A stretch of 64,000 bases of DNA from Desmodus rotundus (GCF_022682495.2 NC_071390.1:146792583-146856582); one strand, 5' to 3'. Shown: positions 32,086-44,339, numbered from the stretch's first letter. Translations and numbers: made by a program. The notes: generated from the letters alone by a model not told the origin.

Positions 32086-34980
32086 TAATTAGTTATTTTA
32101 TGTTTTGGTTCGAAAAAACCATAACCTGATCCTACTTTTTTGAAGGTTTCCAACACTCAGTAAATTTTGTTAATTGGTTTATTAACTTTTCTGAATCTGG
32201 GATAATTCATGTTCAGACTTCTTATATAGGCTCACATTCATATCCTTTTGTAACCTCTGATTGCAGATTGGGTTTTTCTAACTACACAACAACAACACGC
32301 AGATCTGTGGGAGAAGAGAGCCCAAAAGCCTATCTTATCTTGAATGTGCTTTCCAGCAAGTGTATTCTAAGCTAAGAAAGGAAGACGTGGGGTCTCCAGA
32401 GGAGGAGGTGACTGAGTTTAGACCGTGAGCGACTAGTGAGGTCATGATGGAGCAGAGTCTTACTGCCTAGTTTCACAATCCAGAAATCCGCTAGTCATCT
32501 GCTTCAGTGACAGTCGTGCTCGAGGGAAGATGGCACAGACCTGTGACGCAGCTTTCCAGCAGAATGTCAAGTACTAAAGTTAGTTTAATTTGGATAGTGC
32601 TTTTCTGGTGAGCTTTGATTGTTTGAGTTAACAGATGCTGTAGGCATCCAGGTCTGTCAAAACATTCTTATACTGTGGCTTTCGAGCTGTTGCTTTTGAG
32701 TGGTTTTTCTTGTCTTGAAAAATTGTATGGCCTCAGGTACTAAAACCATAGGCCTCTGGGGACAGAGCCCTCTCTGATTTTGACTCATTCAAGGGTCCAG
32801 AGTTTTTCATACACATCTTCAGTTCTAACCAAGTAACCCTGAGCCCAGGAGTGAGGTTTTCCTAAATATTTGTAAAGGATGAAGAAAAATCAGGGAACAG
32901 GTTTTATCTGGCTCAGTGAGTACTTTTGAAGTCTTGAGTAAGACTGGACATTGTGTAGCACTTCCTTTGTGTGTCAGAGAAATTTTCAGCAAGCCAGGCA
33001 GCTAGATAAAAGAGAAACCTGGACCTATTTGGAGATGAAAGTCTTCCAATGAGGGCATGCCAGATTTATCGAAGAATATCTTTTCAAAGGAAATGTTTGC
33101 TTCCTTTTGAAAATTCATCACTATAAAGCCCATCGTGTGATTGTGCTAGTTGTGTGATTTTTGAGAACCGACTGAACGTAATACATGGATGCCTCATCAA
33201 AGGCATGCTTGTGCTGGGTGACCCTTTTTATTGCAATGGTGAGATGTGTGTGTTCGAAGTGCCTGGCTTCCCAAGGAAAAGACATAATTTGTACCCAATC
33301 ACTATTTCTAACTGGGAAAGCTTCTGAATAACTATGGTCTGGAGAAAACTTGAGGCTTTCTTTTTTTTTTTATTCCTGGAAAATATTTTACATCTGAACT
33401 TCTGAAGAAATATATATTTTTCTGCTCTGTTTTTGGCATGCCAGATTGGTCCTGCCCTTTGAGAAATGGCACAGTTACCTTGTTAACCAGCATCGAGCAG
33501 ATCCAGCCCTGACCCTGCTTGGGCTCTGCTCGGGGCAGGAAGTGGTTTCTCCCTCAAGCCAGATTTCATTTTCAAGTCTAAATCTTGTGAGATCTTGAGG
33601 CACTAAATCAATGGCTCTTATTCAGCCAGCCCTGGGAGGAAGGCAGTTATCAAAATGAACACAAGTGAAGGCAGGTCACAGCAGATGAAGCTGGGATTAT
33701 TTTCCAAAGGACCAGTAGGCTCTGAGGTCTGGTGGCGCTTCCCTGACAACCCTGATCTTTTTCCTCTGATCCAGTTTGGTGTCATCCTCTGCCTGTCATC
33801 AGAATAAGGTGTGCCATTTTCTTCTTGAAATAGTAAAACAAGTAAAAATATTTATATCCTAGTTAACTAGGCAAAAATGCATATTGAGCCAAAAATAATT
33901 GCCTACGTTAAAAAGAAAAAAAATCAGCTGAGGAAGATATGAATATCATGTGCCACTGAGTGAACTCCAGCGTCAGCCGTGGCAAACTTCAAGAGATGTG
34001 TTCCCCCTCTCCTCACCCTCCCCCAACACATAAAACAAGGAAGTCAAACACAAGCACAGAGTTTTCAAAACACAGAAAGGATCCTTTGATAAAACATACA
34101 AAGGAAGGCATGTCACAATGAGAATAAAGGATTGAAAATGGAAAGACCATTTCTTCCTGGAAGTCGTCCTGGATTTGGCAACATACATTGGATTCCCCCC
34201 CCCCCCCCCCCGCATTACGTATCTTCTATTTAATGTTGAATATTATAGCAGAGCCTAAGGACATATATTATATGAGACTTGATTGCAAAGCTTCAAGAAG
34301 CTCAAATCCTAAAATTGCAGAGAGGTGGAGAGTAGGAGCATTTTCAAAAGTCAGATAACTATCAGACCTAATATATCGAAGTGAGTAATCAAATTTCCCT
34401 ATCAAAACAAAGCTAAGGGTTTTTTTCCTGTACAGAAATGTTTTCCTAATGTAACAGAAAAATTCACAGAGTTGTATATAAATCAAGTGTTTGTAACTGC
34501 AGTTCTATTTTGAATATTGTCGCTTCTTAAGAGGAATTCTGGGATGATTCCTTCCTAGAAAGACTATTTTCTAATGGGCAAAACTACCCCTAATATATAG
34601 AAGTACTAGGGTTTTTATGTCCAAAGGAGGCTCCTCTCTACCAAAGCTTTACCAAATGGGCAACTGTCTTTCTGATATGTGGAAATTACTTTCCGTTCAT
34701 TCCTTACATTTGGTTCAGTTTAATGTTAGTTTCAGTTTCAATTCTGTTTAAGGCACATCACATCATGGAGATAGGACAGTGGAAGCTGGGCGCTAAAGGG
34801 GCTAAAACCAAAGGGACCGTAGTACCCAGCTTCTGTGATTGCTCCTGGGTTTCCACGTCTGCCTGTGATCAATTCACACACCTTTAGGGACCAAATTTTA
34901 ATCTAGACTATCCTTATCACTGAAGAAAACACACACACATGATTTAATCATTAGAACAAATTAACCAAATATACAGAAGA
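32086..34980. other. 2.9-kb stretch without recognised repeats or genes
   Basis: No SINE, LINE, LTR or DNA transposon signature is visible apart from simple tracts (poly-T at 33361-33371, poly-C at 34195-34211). There is no open frame above about 80 codons. Absence of recognisable repeats over nearly 3 kb stands out against the rest of the window. Confidence 0.45.
34195..34211. repeat. poly-C tract
   Basis: About 17 consecutive C residues separate GGATTCC from GCATTACG. The minus strand is poly-G and could form a quadruplex. The length is likely polymorphic and a sequencing weak point. Confidence 0.85.
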
Positions 34981-35078
34981 ATTAATCTTGTCTAGACGGA
35001 TAACCATAGTGCTGTTCACTTTTATAGGATTTGGAAACTCAAAAATGAGCTCAAAAACCAATAAAATTCAGATCACTG

Positions 35079-35515
35079 GGCATCTGAGGACTCTCATGCG
35101 TATGGCTCAGGCGTACAGTAAAAACCTGCAGCTTGGTGAAGGGCACCTTGGAAAAACTTTTGAAAGCCAGTGGCCTGTCATTCCCAGAATGCACCAGGAC
35201 CAGGTTAGGGACACAGGAAGCAGTCCCCTCTCTGCTTTGGGGAGTCTGGGCATGACGCCAGCATCAGGGACCCAAGCCTTGCAGTCTCTCTGGGATGAAG
35301 CAGCAAGCCACCAGCCAATAGCCTCCAAGTTCATGAGCAGTGAAAGCTCCAGGTCTGAGCTCAGACATTGTGGAGAGAGGCTCATCAGTGGAAGCCATTT
35401 TCCTCTGCCCCTGCAGAGTCACAGCCGGAACTGGGAGAGAAGTTTGTCCTTCCAAGGAATCCTGGGTCAAATGCATTCCGTTGAATGGAATCTTAAAAAA
35501 AAAAAAAAAAAAAAA
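35079..35515 (+). pseudogene. possible retrocopy with poly-A tail, parent unknown
   Basis: A stretch of ordinary-GC sequence ends in exactly 21 A residues (35495-35515) that are not part of any LINE or SINE I recognise. AAAATTCAGATCACTG at 35063-35078 and AAAATCAAGATCCCTG at 35512-35527 agree at 13 of 16 bases and could be TSDs. An open frame of 181 codons (34988-35533) covers it but starts upstream of the proposed TSD and reads through the A-tail as poly-Lys, so it is unlikely to be the original protein frame. No AATAAA lies just upstream of the tail. The source transcript is not identified. Confidence 0.3.
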
Positions 35516-35539
35516 TCAAGATCCCTGTGGTAGGTATCA

Positions 35540-38500
35540 GTCATTGGTTTCCAGTTACTCCACTCTTTTTACAAGTCTTAAGGATCTTATAAACTTTGAA
35601 AGTTGTAGTAAAATATTTATGGAGCAAGTCAAAGAAAAGTTGGTAGTCTAGGTAAAATTTTGATATGACTCAAATTCCTTTCTACTCTCTTATTTTTGAT
35701 CCATAAGAGTATAGGTACCTGGCTGGCCTGGAGAAACATCCGCTCATTCCACCCCCTAGACCTACAGAGGTGTGACTTCCACAGTTGCTAAATTATTTTA
35801 TTTCTTTTCTTCCTAGAGTTAAAATCCAAGAGATGATTTTAATGGAAAATGACAGTCCAAATTCATGCTGGTGCCACAGCTGAAATCTCTCAGCTCATTA
35901 CTCCTTCTGAATTTTCCTGGGAAAGGGCTTTGGATCTACTTTTGCACCATGCATAAGAAACCCCAGCGTTGCAATTGGTGTTTTAGGTTTTTAGGGGAAA
36001 TATAAAATGGAGGCCTGACTAGTAAAATCTGCCACCCAAAGCCCAAGGTACTCTTTATTGAAGCAGTCATAGGGCCCTGGTGGAGCTCCATCTGGAGCAG
36101 TCACCTTTTGCCTTTGTGCCTTCACTCCCTGGCCAATACTTGGGACCCTCCCCTTCCTGGCCAGGGTGCGGGCCTTTAATAATAGGGTGCTGTTCAACTG
36201 CTGCCGCAACACCATGGAACAGTGGGATTGGTTTTAAGCAAAGTACTTCGGGGTTCATAAATGTGCACGGGGCAGGAAAATGCTATCGTGTATAAATGTG
36301 TGCAATATTATTCCAGGAAAAACATATGAATGTTTTGGAAGTCATAAGGGATTTCCTAAATAACTACATCACATGGCAGCCAAGAGGCTTTTGCTCCGAG
36401 AGAGCCCAAGATCATAACTGCAAGTGTGTTATGAGGCAAGAAAAGGTCAAGAACCACAGGCAAAAGTAATGCCTTGTTTGGTTCTACTACCCTAATTCTG
36501 GGGGTGAAATCAAGTTCATGTCTCTTTGTTCCAAAGCATGATTAAAAAGTAACAGAGTAGGTGCCTCAACAAATACATCTGAATAAATGTGGCTTTCCAA
36601 TTAGCCATGGGGAAAACTCTAATTACCGTGATACATGTTTGCTGAAACCTTTTGAGAAACTCTTTCCTCAACCCCTCTTATCTCCTAGAGTGTTTATTTT
36701 TATAATTAAATATTTTCCCCGAGATTGTGATATGCACGACTTCTTGACGTTTCGTTATATGTTACCATTGTGACGATTCCCACTGAACGCCGTCACTAGT
36801 TATTTTCTGGGTTTGTGCCCCATACAGGAATGTATCCTGGCACAGAGTAAAAATGTAAAAAAGTTTACTGAATGAATGGCTTTCAGAGGTAGTTTATGAC
36901 CCACGCAACAAAAGTTGCCTAATACTTAGAAGCCACGTTTTGCTTTATACCAAAGCAGTGTCACCCATTCGATCATCAATATTCACCAGTTCTATTTTCA
37001 AATGATTTTTGGTTAATTTTAAGAATGAAATGCACCTTCTTGGTATACAGATTTATAACCATTGAGACTATTTTAAAAGAATGTACTCTTGGCTTTGGAG
37101 TTGATTCCAAAGGAGGAATTTCCAAAATATTTTAAGCCATGACTGCATCGTTGTGTAGTGATGCCCAGTGGAAAAATATTTTTTTAAAGCAGTACGACTG
37201 TTCTTTAAATGTTACTGAGACTTACCGGAGGCTGAGAAATCAACTCAATATTGTGACAGATTTCCTTCATTTGGGGGAAAATCAACAGAGTAAGCACTTC
37301 GGTTTGTCTAAGAACAGTCATTTCTGTAATGAAAATTATTATCAATTCATCCTAGACATTGCAGGCTGAGATGTGATGTGTTTTAATTAATAAAATTGAG
37401 TCCAATTTTAGTAGGACAATGTCCTTGCAGCCTCTCTGAATAGGGATTCAGACTTTAGTATTTCTCTCTGACGTTGTTCTAGGAAGATGTATTTGTGTGT
37501 GTGTGTGTCTGCAGGCATATTTTGTCAATTTCTTTGTTTAAGGATATTGCAAAACCCAGAAGGTAGCCTGACCTTCTCTTCACATTGAGGAAAAGACTGG
37601 GAATAAAAATTAAACCAGATTTGGCCAGTGCTGTTTGAGTCAGAGCCCCAGGCGTGGTGTGATTAAGGCCAGTAGATGGAAATGAACCATTGATTATTGT
37701 GATTGGTGTTTGGGAGCCGTGGAGACTGCATCACAGTTGGTGGGCAGTTTGAGGGTTCCTTTTGTAGGAAGGCGAAGCTCCTTTTGCCAGTCATTTTGGG
37801 GTGAAAATAAGTAGGCCTGCAACTTATTTACTGGATTCAGGAGTGGGAAAGAGACTTGGAGATTAGTTGAGAGGAGACTGAGCTGGCTCAGCCATGTAGA
37901 AATTAGCCCAGAGCTCGGCAGAAGGCCTGAGTTTGGCTTTTGCAGCTGTGAACTTCCAGAGTAACAACTTTTTTTGGTTAATTTTTATTTTCCAATTGCA
38001 CTTCACATTATTCTGTGTTAGTTTCAGAGAGTCATAGGGATGCAAAATACAGCATAGGGAACTTAGGCAATAGTGTTATAGAGTAACCACTTTGAATAAG
38101 CTTGTGACTGTTTACCTGAGTTGTGATTGTGTCAACCTTGAGCCTCCAGGAGAATGTTAGGTGGAACTGTTCCTCGCTTTGCTGTGAGGATCTCTGGTGT
38201 CTGCACTTAGGGGGCCTTGCTGTGGGGAGGGCTGAGCAGCTGGAGAAGCCAGTTTCCAGCTCTCTCAAGGGGACTTGCAGAGTGTGGGGTCAGAGTGGCT
38301 GGAGGGATGACAAGAGGCTTCTGGGAGTGATGGATGTCACATCCAGCATCTCTCAGTTGTTCTCCAGAATGTCCATGGACCAGGCAGAAGGTAAGTCGAG
38401 GCATGGCATTGGGCCTCAAAGTCATGGCAATTTGGATGCTTAAGGAAACATGATCATTTTGGTCGTTATAGGTAGGTGGGCTCTGGGAACACATTGATTC

Positions 38501-38690
38501 TAACTGAAGTCATTCAAGCTGACTGCTTGGAAGGAGACACCATTGACATGTTTATAAGATGCTTGTTATCTAAAGAAAAAAGGAAACAAATATTAAGTTC
38601 CATATTCAATATGTATTTAGAGGTTCTCATGATGTATGTGAAATGTCAAAATTTCACTGAAATATTTAGTTTTCAGTGAGCTGTTTGATA
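35540..38690. other. mostly unassigned non-coding sequence
   Basis: A GT microsatellite lies at 37493-37509. AATGAATGGC with CCTGGCACAGAG near 36837-36880 resembles an L2/MIR tail. At 37975-38040 TTAATTTTTATTTTCCAATT with TTAGTTTCAGAG resembles a short antisense L1 3'UTR piece. No gene is recognised and open frames are short. Confidence 0.4.
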
Positions 38691-39412
38691 TTCTTCACTA
38701 TAACCTTTTTTCTTCTGCCCTTAATGTTTCTCACTCCCTCATGTATAGCTCAGTAGCAAGTCCTTCATGAGCCAAAGATGCCTCAAGTCTGTACCTTCTC
38801 TCCCTCTCTCTTGCCGTCGCTCTCTCCTGAGTCACCATCCTCTCTCCTAGGCCTCTGCTAAGTGCACACTAAAAACACAGTCCTTCCAGAGCAGCACAGA
38901 GATCACTTAAAAATGTGAGATCATTCCTTTTCTTGCTGAGAACTCTCCATGGCTCCCACGGACTTAAGAAAAAGAACCTCAGACAATCCACTTCTGGAAG
39001 ACTCTATGTAACCACTCTCCCCCGTGAGATCCCTCGTCTCCTCATTCCTGCTGTGCAGCCACACAGGCAGTGTGCTGCCGCTGTGCGTTCTCTCAGGCAC
39101 TTGCATCAGCATTATTCTGCTCACTGGAATGGGTTTTTCTTGGGTGGCTGCTTTTCCTCAACAGATGTCACCTTAATGTCACCTCCTCAGAAAAGTCTTC
39201 CTTGACCACCCTGTTCCCCTTCTCTTCTGTACACATGACTACTTCTTCAGAGACCTGGCATAACCTCAGTGAATTCACTCAGTGTTTGTTTCCTATCTGT
39301 AAGCTCCCTGTGCGCCAGAGCTTGTCTGTCTAGTTTACTGCACCATCCCTAACACCTAGCACTTGGTAGTGTTTTTAAATAAGTGCTAAATAAATTAAAT
39401 AATGAATGTATA
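38691..39412 (+). mobile_element. L2 (CR1-like LINE) 3' region, sense
   Basis: The sequence follows the L2 3'UTR in order: GAGAACTCTCCATGGCTCCC, GATCCCTCGTCTCCTCATTC, CAGGCACTTGCATCAGCATT, AGATGTCACCTTAATGTCAC, AAGTCTTCCTTGACCACCCT, CTGTAAGCTCCCTGTGCGCC, GAGCTTGTCTGTCTAGTTTA, and a tail CACCTAGCACTTGGTAGTG with AAATAAATT. No coding capacity is left. Confidence 0.75.
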
Positions 39413-41780
39413 CCTGAACATGGAAAAAGCAAAAACAGTGGAGTCCATCACAGAATAAATGGTCCTACTGAACACATATATACATAAGATCAAGAAGGGC
39501 GTGTAAAACAAATAGCCTATGAGGGTGGACTCTAGAAGGAGGTAAACACCCAACCCCACCCCACCCACACAACTCTTCACTTCAGTCTCAGGTTGTCCCC
39601 TGGGATTCATTTAAGAGTGGCTCCTTGGCCTTAGTCATCACTCCCAAAATGCTCCTCAGTGGGCAATCTGGGTCTTTATTCCCCGTTCTTTCTCTGCTTC
39701 TCTGGACCCATCAGGGAGCTTCTGCCACGGGCCCTCCATTGTCCTCCAGCGTCTTCAACCTTTATGGTCCACGTTCAGCCCCCTGTCCAATGCTACACAG
39801 TGTTCTTTCTCTTCCTGTGTATGGCCTTCCTACTGAATTCTCAGCCATTCCCTTCCATCTTTTCCCTCCTCCCTCTGCCAGGTGCAGCTGAGGGCTCAGC
39901 TGCATGGGTTGTTGGGAGGATGTGGGTGAAGGATAGTAACTCTCCAGTCTTGTGCTCAGGCTCGGTCTGTAAGGCCGTCAGACTTTTCCAACTGCCAAGG
40001 ATGACTGCCTCCTAGAAAACTGTTCAGTGTGATTATAATCAGTCTCTTGTCCACTTTAAGTTGTATTACAAAAGATGCCCTAGTGTGTCATCAAGAGGGA
40101 AACATGCATCTCACTACACTGACATAAACACAGAGCTCTCAAAGGTGATGGCTACTTCTTCATTTAAAAAAATATCTACACAAATGTCGACCACTACTGA
40201 GGTGCTTCATTAGTATTATCTGGCACATTCAGCTTCTCTGTATCTCCCGGGTGCAGGGCAGGGCTGTGGGAGTTGGGGCAGGACAGCTTCCCTCTTCCCT
40301 CTGGCCCTGGGGAATCAACTTGACCCAAGTGGGTTGTGTTTTTGGTAGAGCTGAGTGGGAAGTATTGTTCTCAATTTTCTAGCATACAAATTTCCAAATA
40401 AGGAGCAGTGTGTGCTTCTTCTTATTAGTTTGATTGCATTACTAAGTCAGAAAAGTGTCTGGCTAACTTATACTAATTATTTTTAAATAAGAAAACAATT
40501 CAGGCACATTTTTAATTTGCAAGACAATTTTGAGAAAACTACATCCTAGGAAGAGATTAGGAAGCAGGTCTGGAATTATGCCTGGCTCCTGTCTCCTGGC
40601 CCATCCCTAAAGAGCTGGATGAAACCCTTTATGGTGCCAGTGTCCTACGTGTGGAATGAGGTGGGTGGAGGACCTTGGGAGGTGATGTCACACTCATAGC
40701 CCTTGTCTGTTCTTATGTCCTGATTCCCAGGAACACCAACTTCATAAAAATATTCTTCTCACTCAAACCTCCCATTAACCTTTCTAAGTTGGCTAATGAT
40801 TAATGTTATTAGCTTCAGGATGGGATGACAACTCCCTGAGAGGGTATGGTGCCCATAATGAGGAGGGTTGTAAGAACTCCGCAAACCTAGCCTGCTGTCT
40901 CAGTCTGTCTGGGTGTGGAGATAATGGTTTTATCCCCTCTATCAGTGCTTTTTATTGCAGTCATAATTATGCATCTGTTCAGTAAGCACCTGCCCTCCTG
41001 GTGGGGAGAGAGCCCAAATAACAATGTCAGGTTGACCAGACCTATACAATGTGTATGTCACCAATAATGTGGCAACCTTGTGTTTGGGAACCAAAGTCTC
41101 CACGGGCTTGAGAGCAGCCCAACCACAGTTTCTTAGGCTCTGTTCTGATTTCTTTTATCCCTGACCTGATTCTATCAGGTTAAACTTTTATGAGATTGCT
41201 ATTTCAATAGGCAATTGCCTCAAGTATCAGCAATTTCATAGGGTTCAACCCAAGATGTTTTCTTAATGTTTCAGAACAACAATATATGTCATTGGCCATA
41301 GGGAACAGGCAAGAAGAATAAACTCAAATGAGAAAAACCTCAAAGTTAGGGGTAGTACATTTTTAATTCTAAATTGCTCTAGAGAAGACTACGTGGTTAT
41401 TGTATACTTTTGCAGTAAATAAATGTTGTAATATTGTACATTAATATTATATGCATGTGGCTTTTAAACAGTTTCCTCTCTTTTGGTTGAGACACTTAAG
41501 GTAATAAGTTCATAAAGTTTCATGTCATTGCAGTGCCTGAAAATAGTTTTTATGGTATTTTCACTAATATATGAGGAATGAGAAGGTTGTGTTTACAGAA
41601 AAAACAATGGTAGTCTTAGATGTCATGTGGGACATTGCAAATAGCACGGGATGGCTGCAGTCAGGAAGTCTTGTTTGAATTAATAGAAGGTGTAGTTCCA
41701 GGCAACAGAAGTCACTACTTGTCCCAAACATTTAGCAATGGGTAAGTGACATGAGAAAGGGAGAAGAATTACATTGCTTA
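39413..41780. other. unassigned non-coding sequence
   Basis: No gene is recognised. A 118-codon plus frame at 39659-40015 lacks any known domain and sits in C/T-rich sequence. The rest shows no repeat I can name. Confidence 0.4.
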
Positions 41781-41784
41781 CGTA

Positions 41785-41968
41785 CTATGAGACATATCTT
41801 TACATGTATTTTGTCTCTGTATCCTCATAACGACCCTTTGGGGCAGGCATTGCTATTGCCATTTCACAGATGCTGTGCAATGCCAGGTGTCAATGGCCAC
41901 GTCGCTAAACATGACAGAACCAGAATTTACGACCAGCACAGTCTTACTCAAACCCTATTGTTCCCTTA
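41785..41968 (-). mobile_element. MIR SINE, antisense
   Basis: The words CCTCATAACGACCCTTTGGG, GGCATTGCTATTGCCATTTC with ACAGATG, and ACAGAACCAGAATTTACGAC occur in the order expected of the complement of MIR, an ancient mammalian tRNA-derived SINE. Confidence 0.65.
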
Positions 41969-41977
41969 TATCTAGAG

Positions 41978-42169
41978 CACGGGCGTCCAACTCATGTTCA
42001 CTGGGGGCCACACCAGCCTCCCGGTTGCCTTCAAAGGGCTGAATATAATTTCAACTCCTTAACAGGTAAGGAGCAGTTACATTTATACAGTCCTAAAATT
42101 ATTTCGGCCCTTTGAAGGCAACTGTGAGGCCGATGTGGCCCCCCGGTGAACATGAGTTGGACGCCCCTG
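41978..42169. mobile_element. palindromic hAT MITE with long TIRs and 8-bp TSD
   Basis: The left arm begins CACGGGCGTCCAACTCATGT and continues for about 67 bp. The right arm, reversed, begins CAGGGGCGTCCAACTCATGT and matches nearly all of it, including GTTGCCTTCAAAGGGC. ATCTAGAG at 41970-41977 and CCCTAGAG at 42170-42177 agree at 6 of 8 bases, the TSD length of hAT transposases. The whole element is 192 bp with no coding capacity, so it was moved by an autonomous hAT in trans. Confidence 0.85.
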
Positions 42170-42179
42170 CCCTAGAGAC

Positions 42180-43288
42180 ACTCGATGGCCGGGTTGCTGA
42201 GATGGTATAGATTTACGCCTGCAGTTCTGGCACACTCACCAGTGTCCCACACCGCCGGCACCTTTCTCCCGCATTGGTCCAGTCTGCGTGCGTTTCAGGA
42301 GACCTCCTCCGGTGTGAAGCCCTGTGTTTTGGGGTTGCAGTCAGTTGCCTCCAGGCTCTGCTGCTCCAGGGGCCCTGTCTTTAGGCATTGCTGCTCCCAG
42401 GAGAGCTTGAAACTCGGTAGTTGCTGAAACATATTTTTTTAGTGGTGTCTCTGATGGCCTTGTTAGGCACATTTTCTTGTCAAAAATTCAAAAAGGATTT
42501 CTAAATCACTTTTGTGTAAGCAAAATGAAACAGTGTTGGAACCTTAAACCACCAAATTCTTTTTGGGTCATGTGACGGCTGTAGGTTGATGAGCCATTAA
42601 ATCAAGTAACAATTACGCTAGCGCACTCCTGAGAGAGCAGATGGGAGAGAGAAAAAATAGTTTTGATGCTGGCTTTTACTGCCGTGCTGATTCTCAAAGT
42701 GATTCAGTTTTAATCGGCTCCATGGTCAGGGCATGGATAAATGCTGCTTTTACATGTACACACAAGTACTGAACTTGGAAATAATGAGGACTAATGCAGT
42801 AATTTAATACATATGAATCTGTTTGCTTACTTATTCTGCATCTGTCACAGCCTATAAACCCCAGCAACCTAGAAGCTGCTAATCCTACCCTGTTGCTGGA
42901 TGCACAACGTAGAGAAATGCCAAAGAGGAGGCACGGAAACCCAGCTGGTCTGCAGATGGTAGTGGGTTCGTCATTGCTCACAGTGGATAGTCTCCTCATT
43001 CTACTGAGCTTCGGTCAGCTGTGTGCACAGAATTTCCTCAGGAAGGGAGGCAAACATACATAAAGTAGCATTCCCTGTACATTTTTTGGCCATTTGCTCA
43101 TTGAATGACTAGCAGTGACAGGCTGCAGTTAATTTGATTCAATTCAGCCACTGAGGACAGCGCTTGGCGAAGCAGGAGTTTAATAAACATTCGAATGACA
43201 AACATTTGCTGTGCTCCTATCCCTATATTAGCCAGAGAAGTACAAGGCACTTACACTATTTTTATAGAGATGATGGATATAGATGAAA
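42180..43288. other. unassigned non-coding sequence
   Basis: No gene is recognised. The sequence just before 43289 (AACATTTGCTGTGCTCCTAT) has an L2/MIR-like word. A 101-codon minus frame at 42694-42999 has no domain I know. Confidence 0.4.
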
Positions 43289-43366
43289 TACAGTAGACCC
43301 CCTTATCTGTGGTTTCACTTTCCACAGTTTCAGTTACCCAAGGTCAACCGCCATCTGAAAGTATTA

Positions 43367-43664
43367 CAGTTCGCCCTTGAATCAAACCAATCTGAACTGC
43401 AGGGCTCCACCCATAGGTGATTTTTTTCCTATAAGTACAGCTGGTCCTTGTATCTACAGGTTTCACATCCTCAGATTCTGCAGATTCAACCAATTGTGTA
43501 TAAAAACCAGTATTTTTACCTTCCCAACAGCAGATTTCCAACTGTGGTTGGTTGAATCTGCAGATGGGAAGGACTGACTGTACTGGAGTCCAAAGTTAAA
43601 AGAGAATTTTTGACTTCATGTGGGTCAGCGCCCCTAACCGTCCACATTGTTCAAGGGTCAACTG
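43367..43664 (+). mobile_element. middle Tigger-like MITE, nested in the outer element
   Basis: It starts CAGTTCGCCCTTGAATCAAA and ends TGTTCAAGGGTCAACTG. The first and last about 16 bases are near-perfect inverted repeats, and TA flanks both ends (43365-43366, 43665-43666). The outer element reads continuously if this block is removed. It carries GTCAGCGCCCCTAACCGTCC, as in a known mammalian TcMar MITE whose name I am not sure of. Confidence 0.88.
43438..43580 (+). mobile_element. inner Tigger-like MITE, nested in the middle element
   Basis: It starts CAGCTGGTCCTTGTATCTAC and ends GATGGGAAGGACTGACTG. Near the ends CAGATTCTGCAGATTCAACC pairs with GGTTGGTTGAATCTGCAGAT, giving long imperfect inverted repeats. 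TA flanks it at 43436-43437 and 43581-43582. This is the third and youngest layer of the nest. Confidence 0.85.
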
Positions 43665-44339
43665 TAAATGGAACATTCCAGAAATAAAGAAATTCACAAG
43701 TTTTAAATTGCAGGCCTTTCTGATTCTCATGCTGAAAACTCACGATGTCCAGCCTGGGATGTGAATCATCCCTTTATCTAGTATCTCCACGTCCCCTGTC
43801 CCCCTGCCTTAGATGCTCTCCGCCCCTCAGTTACTTAGGAGTCTTCTCAGTTGTCAGGTCAACTGTCCTGATACCAAAGGGCAAGAGCGGTGATGCTGGC
43901 AGTCAGGACATGCCACAGAGAAGTTGTCAGGCGCTTCGTTTAAGAGAAAAAGTGAGTACAGTACATTTTGAGATACCTCATTCATGTAACTTTTATTACA
44001 GTATATTATGATTGTTCTGTTTTGTTATTGTTGTTGTTAATCCCTCACTGTGCCCACTTTATAAATTAAACTTTATCATAGGTATGTATGTATAGGAAAA
44101 AAACAGTATATATAGGGTTTAGTACTATCTTTCCTTTTAGGCATCCACAGGGGTCTTGGAATGTATCTTCTTGTGGCTAAGGGGGAACTGCTATAATTAG
44201 ACCTGAGAGGTTTAGAAAGCAGTACTAGAAAGGTTAAAATGAGGTGAATTGAAGATAATCAAGAGCCAAGTTAATTACTTCAAACCCCGAAGTGGTATCA
44301 TTTGTCCAGTTGGCTGCACTTTTAGGGGGACCTGTTTCA

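Larger units (their letters stand above)
43291..44193 (+). mobile_element. outer Tigger-like (pogo/TcMar) DNA transposon
   Basis: The left end CAGTAGACCCCCTTATCTGT and right end TGGCTAAGGGGGAACTGCTA are the decayed terminal inverted repeats of a Tigger/MER2-type element. TA dinucleotides flank it (43289-43290, 44194-44195). Around 43877-43950 the sequence AAGGGCAAGAGCGGTGATGC, then ATGCCACAGAGAAGTTGTCA, corresponds to the start of a Tigger transposase (a PKRKSSDAG-like N-terminus), followed by a large deletion of the rest. Two further elements are nested at 43367-43664. Confidence 0.85.

Noticed and set aside
34988..35533. 181-codon plus-strand open frame as a gene
   Set aside because: It starts upstream of the proposed insertion, has no recognisable domain and ends by reading a poly-A tract as poly-lysine.
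43291..44193. functional transposase gene
   Set aside because: Only the first few dozen codons of a Tigger-type transposase are recognisable and the rest is deleted and interrupted.
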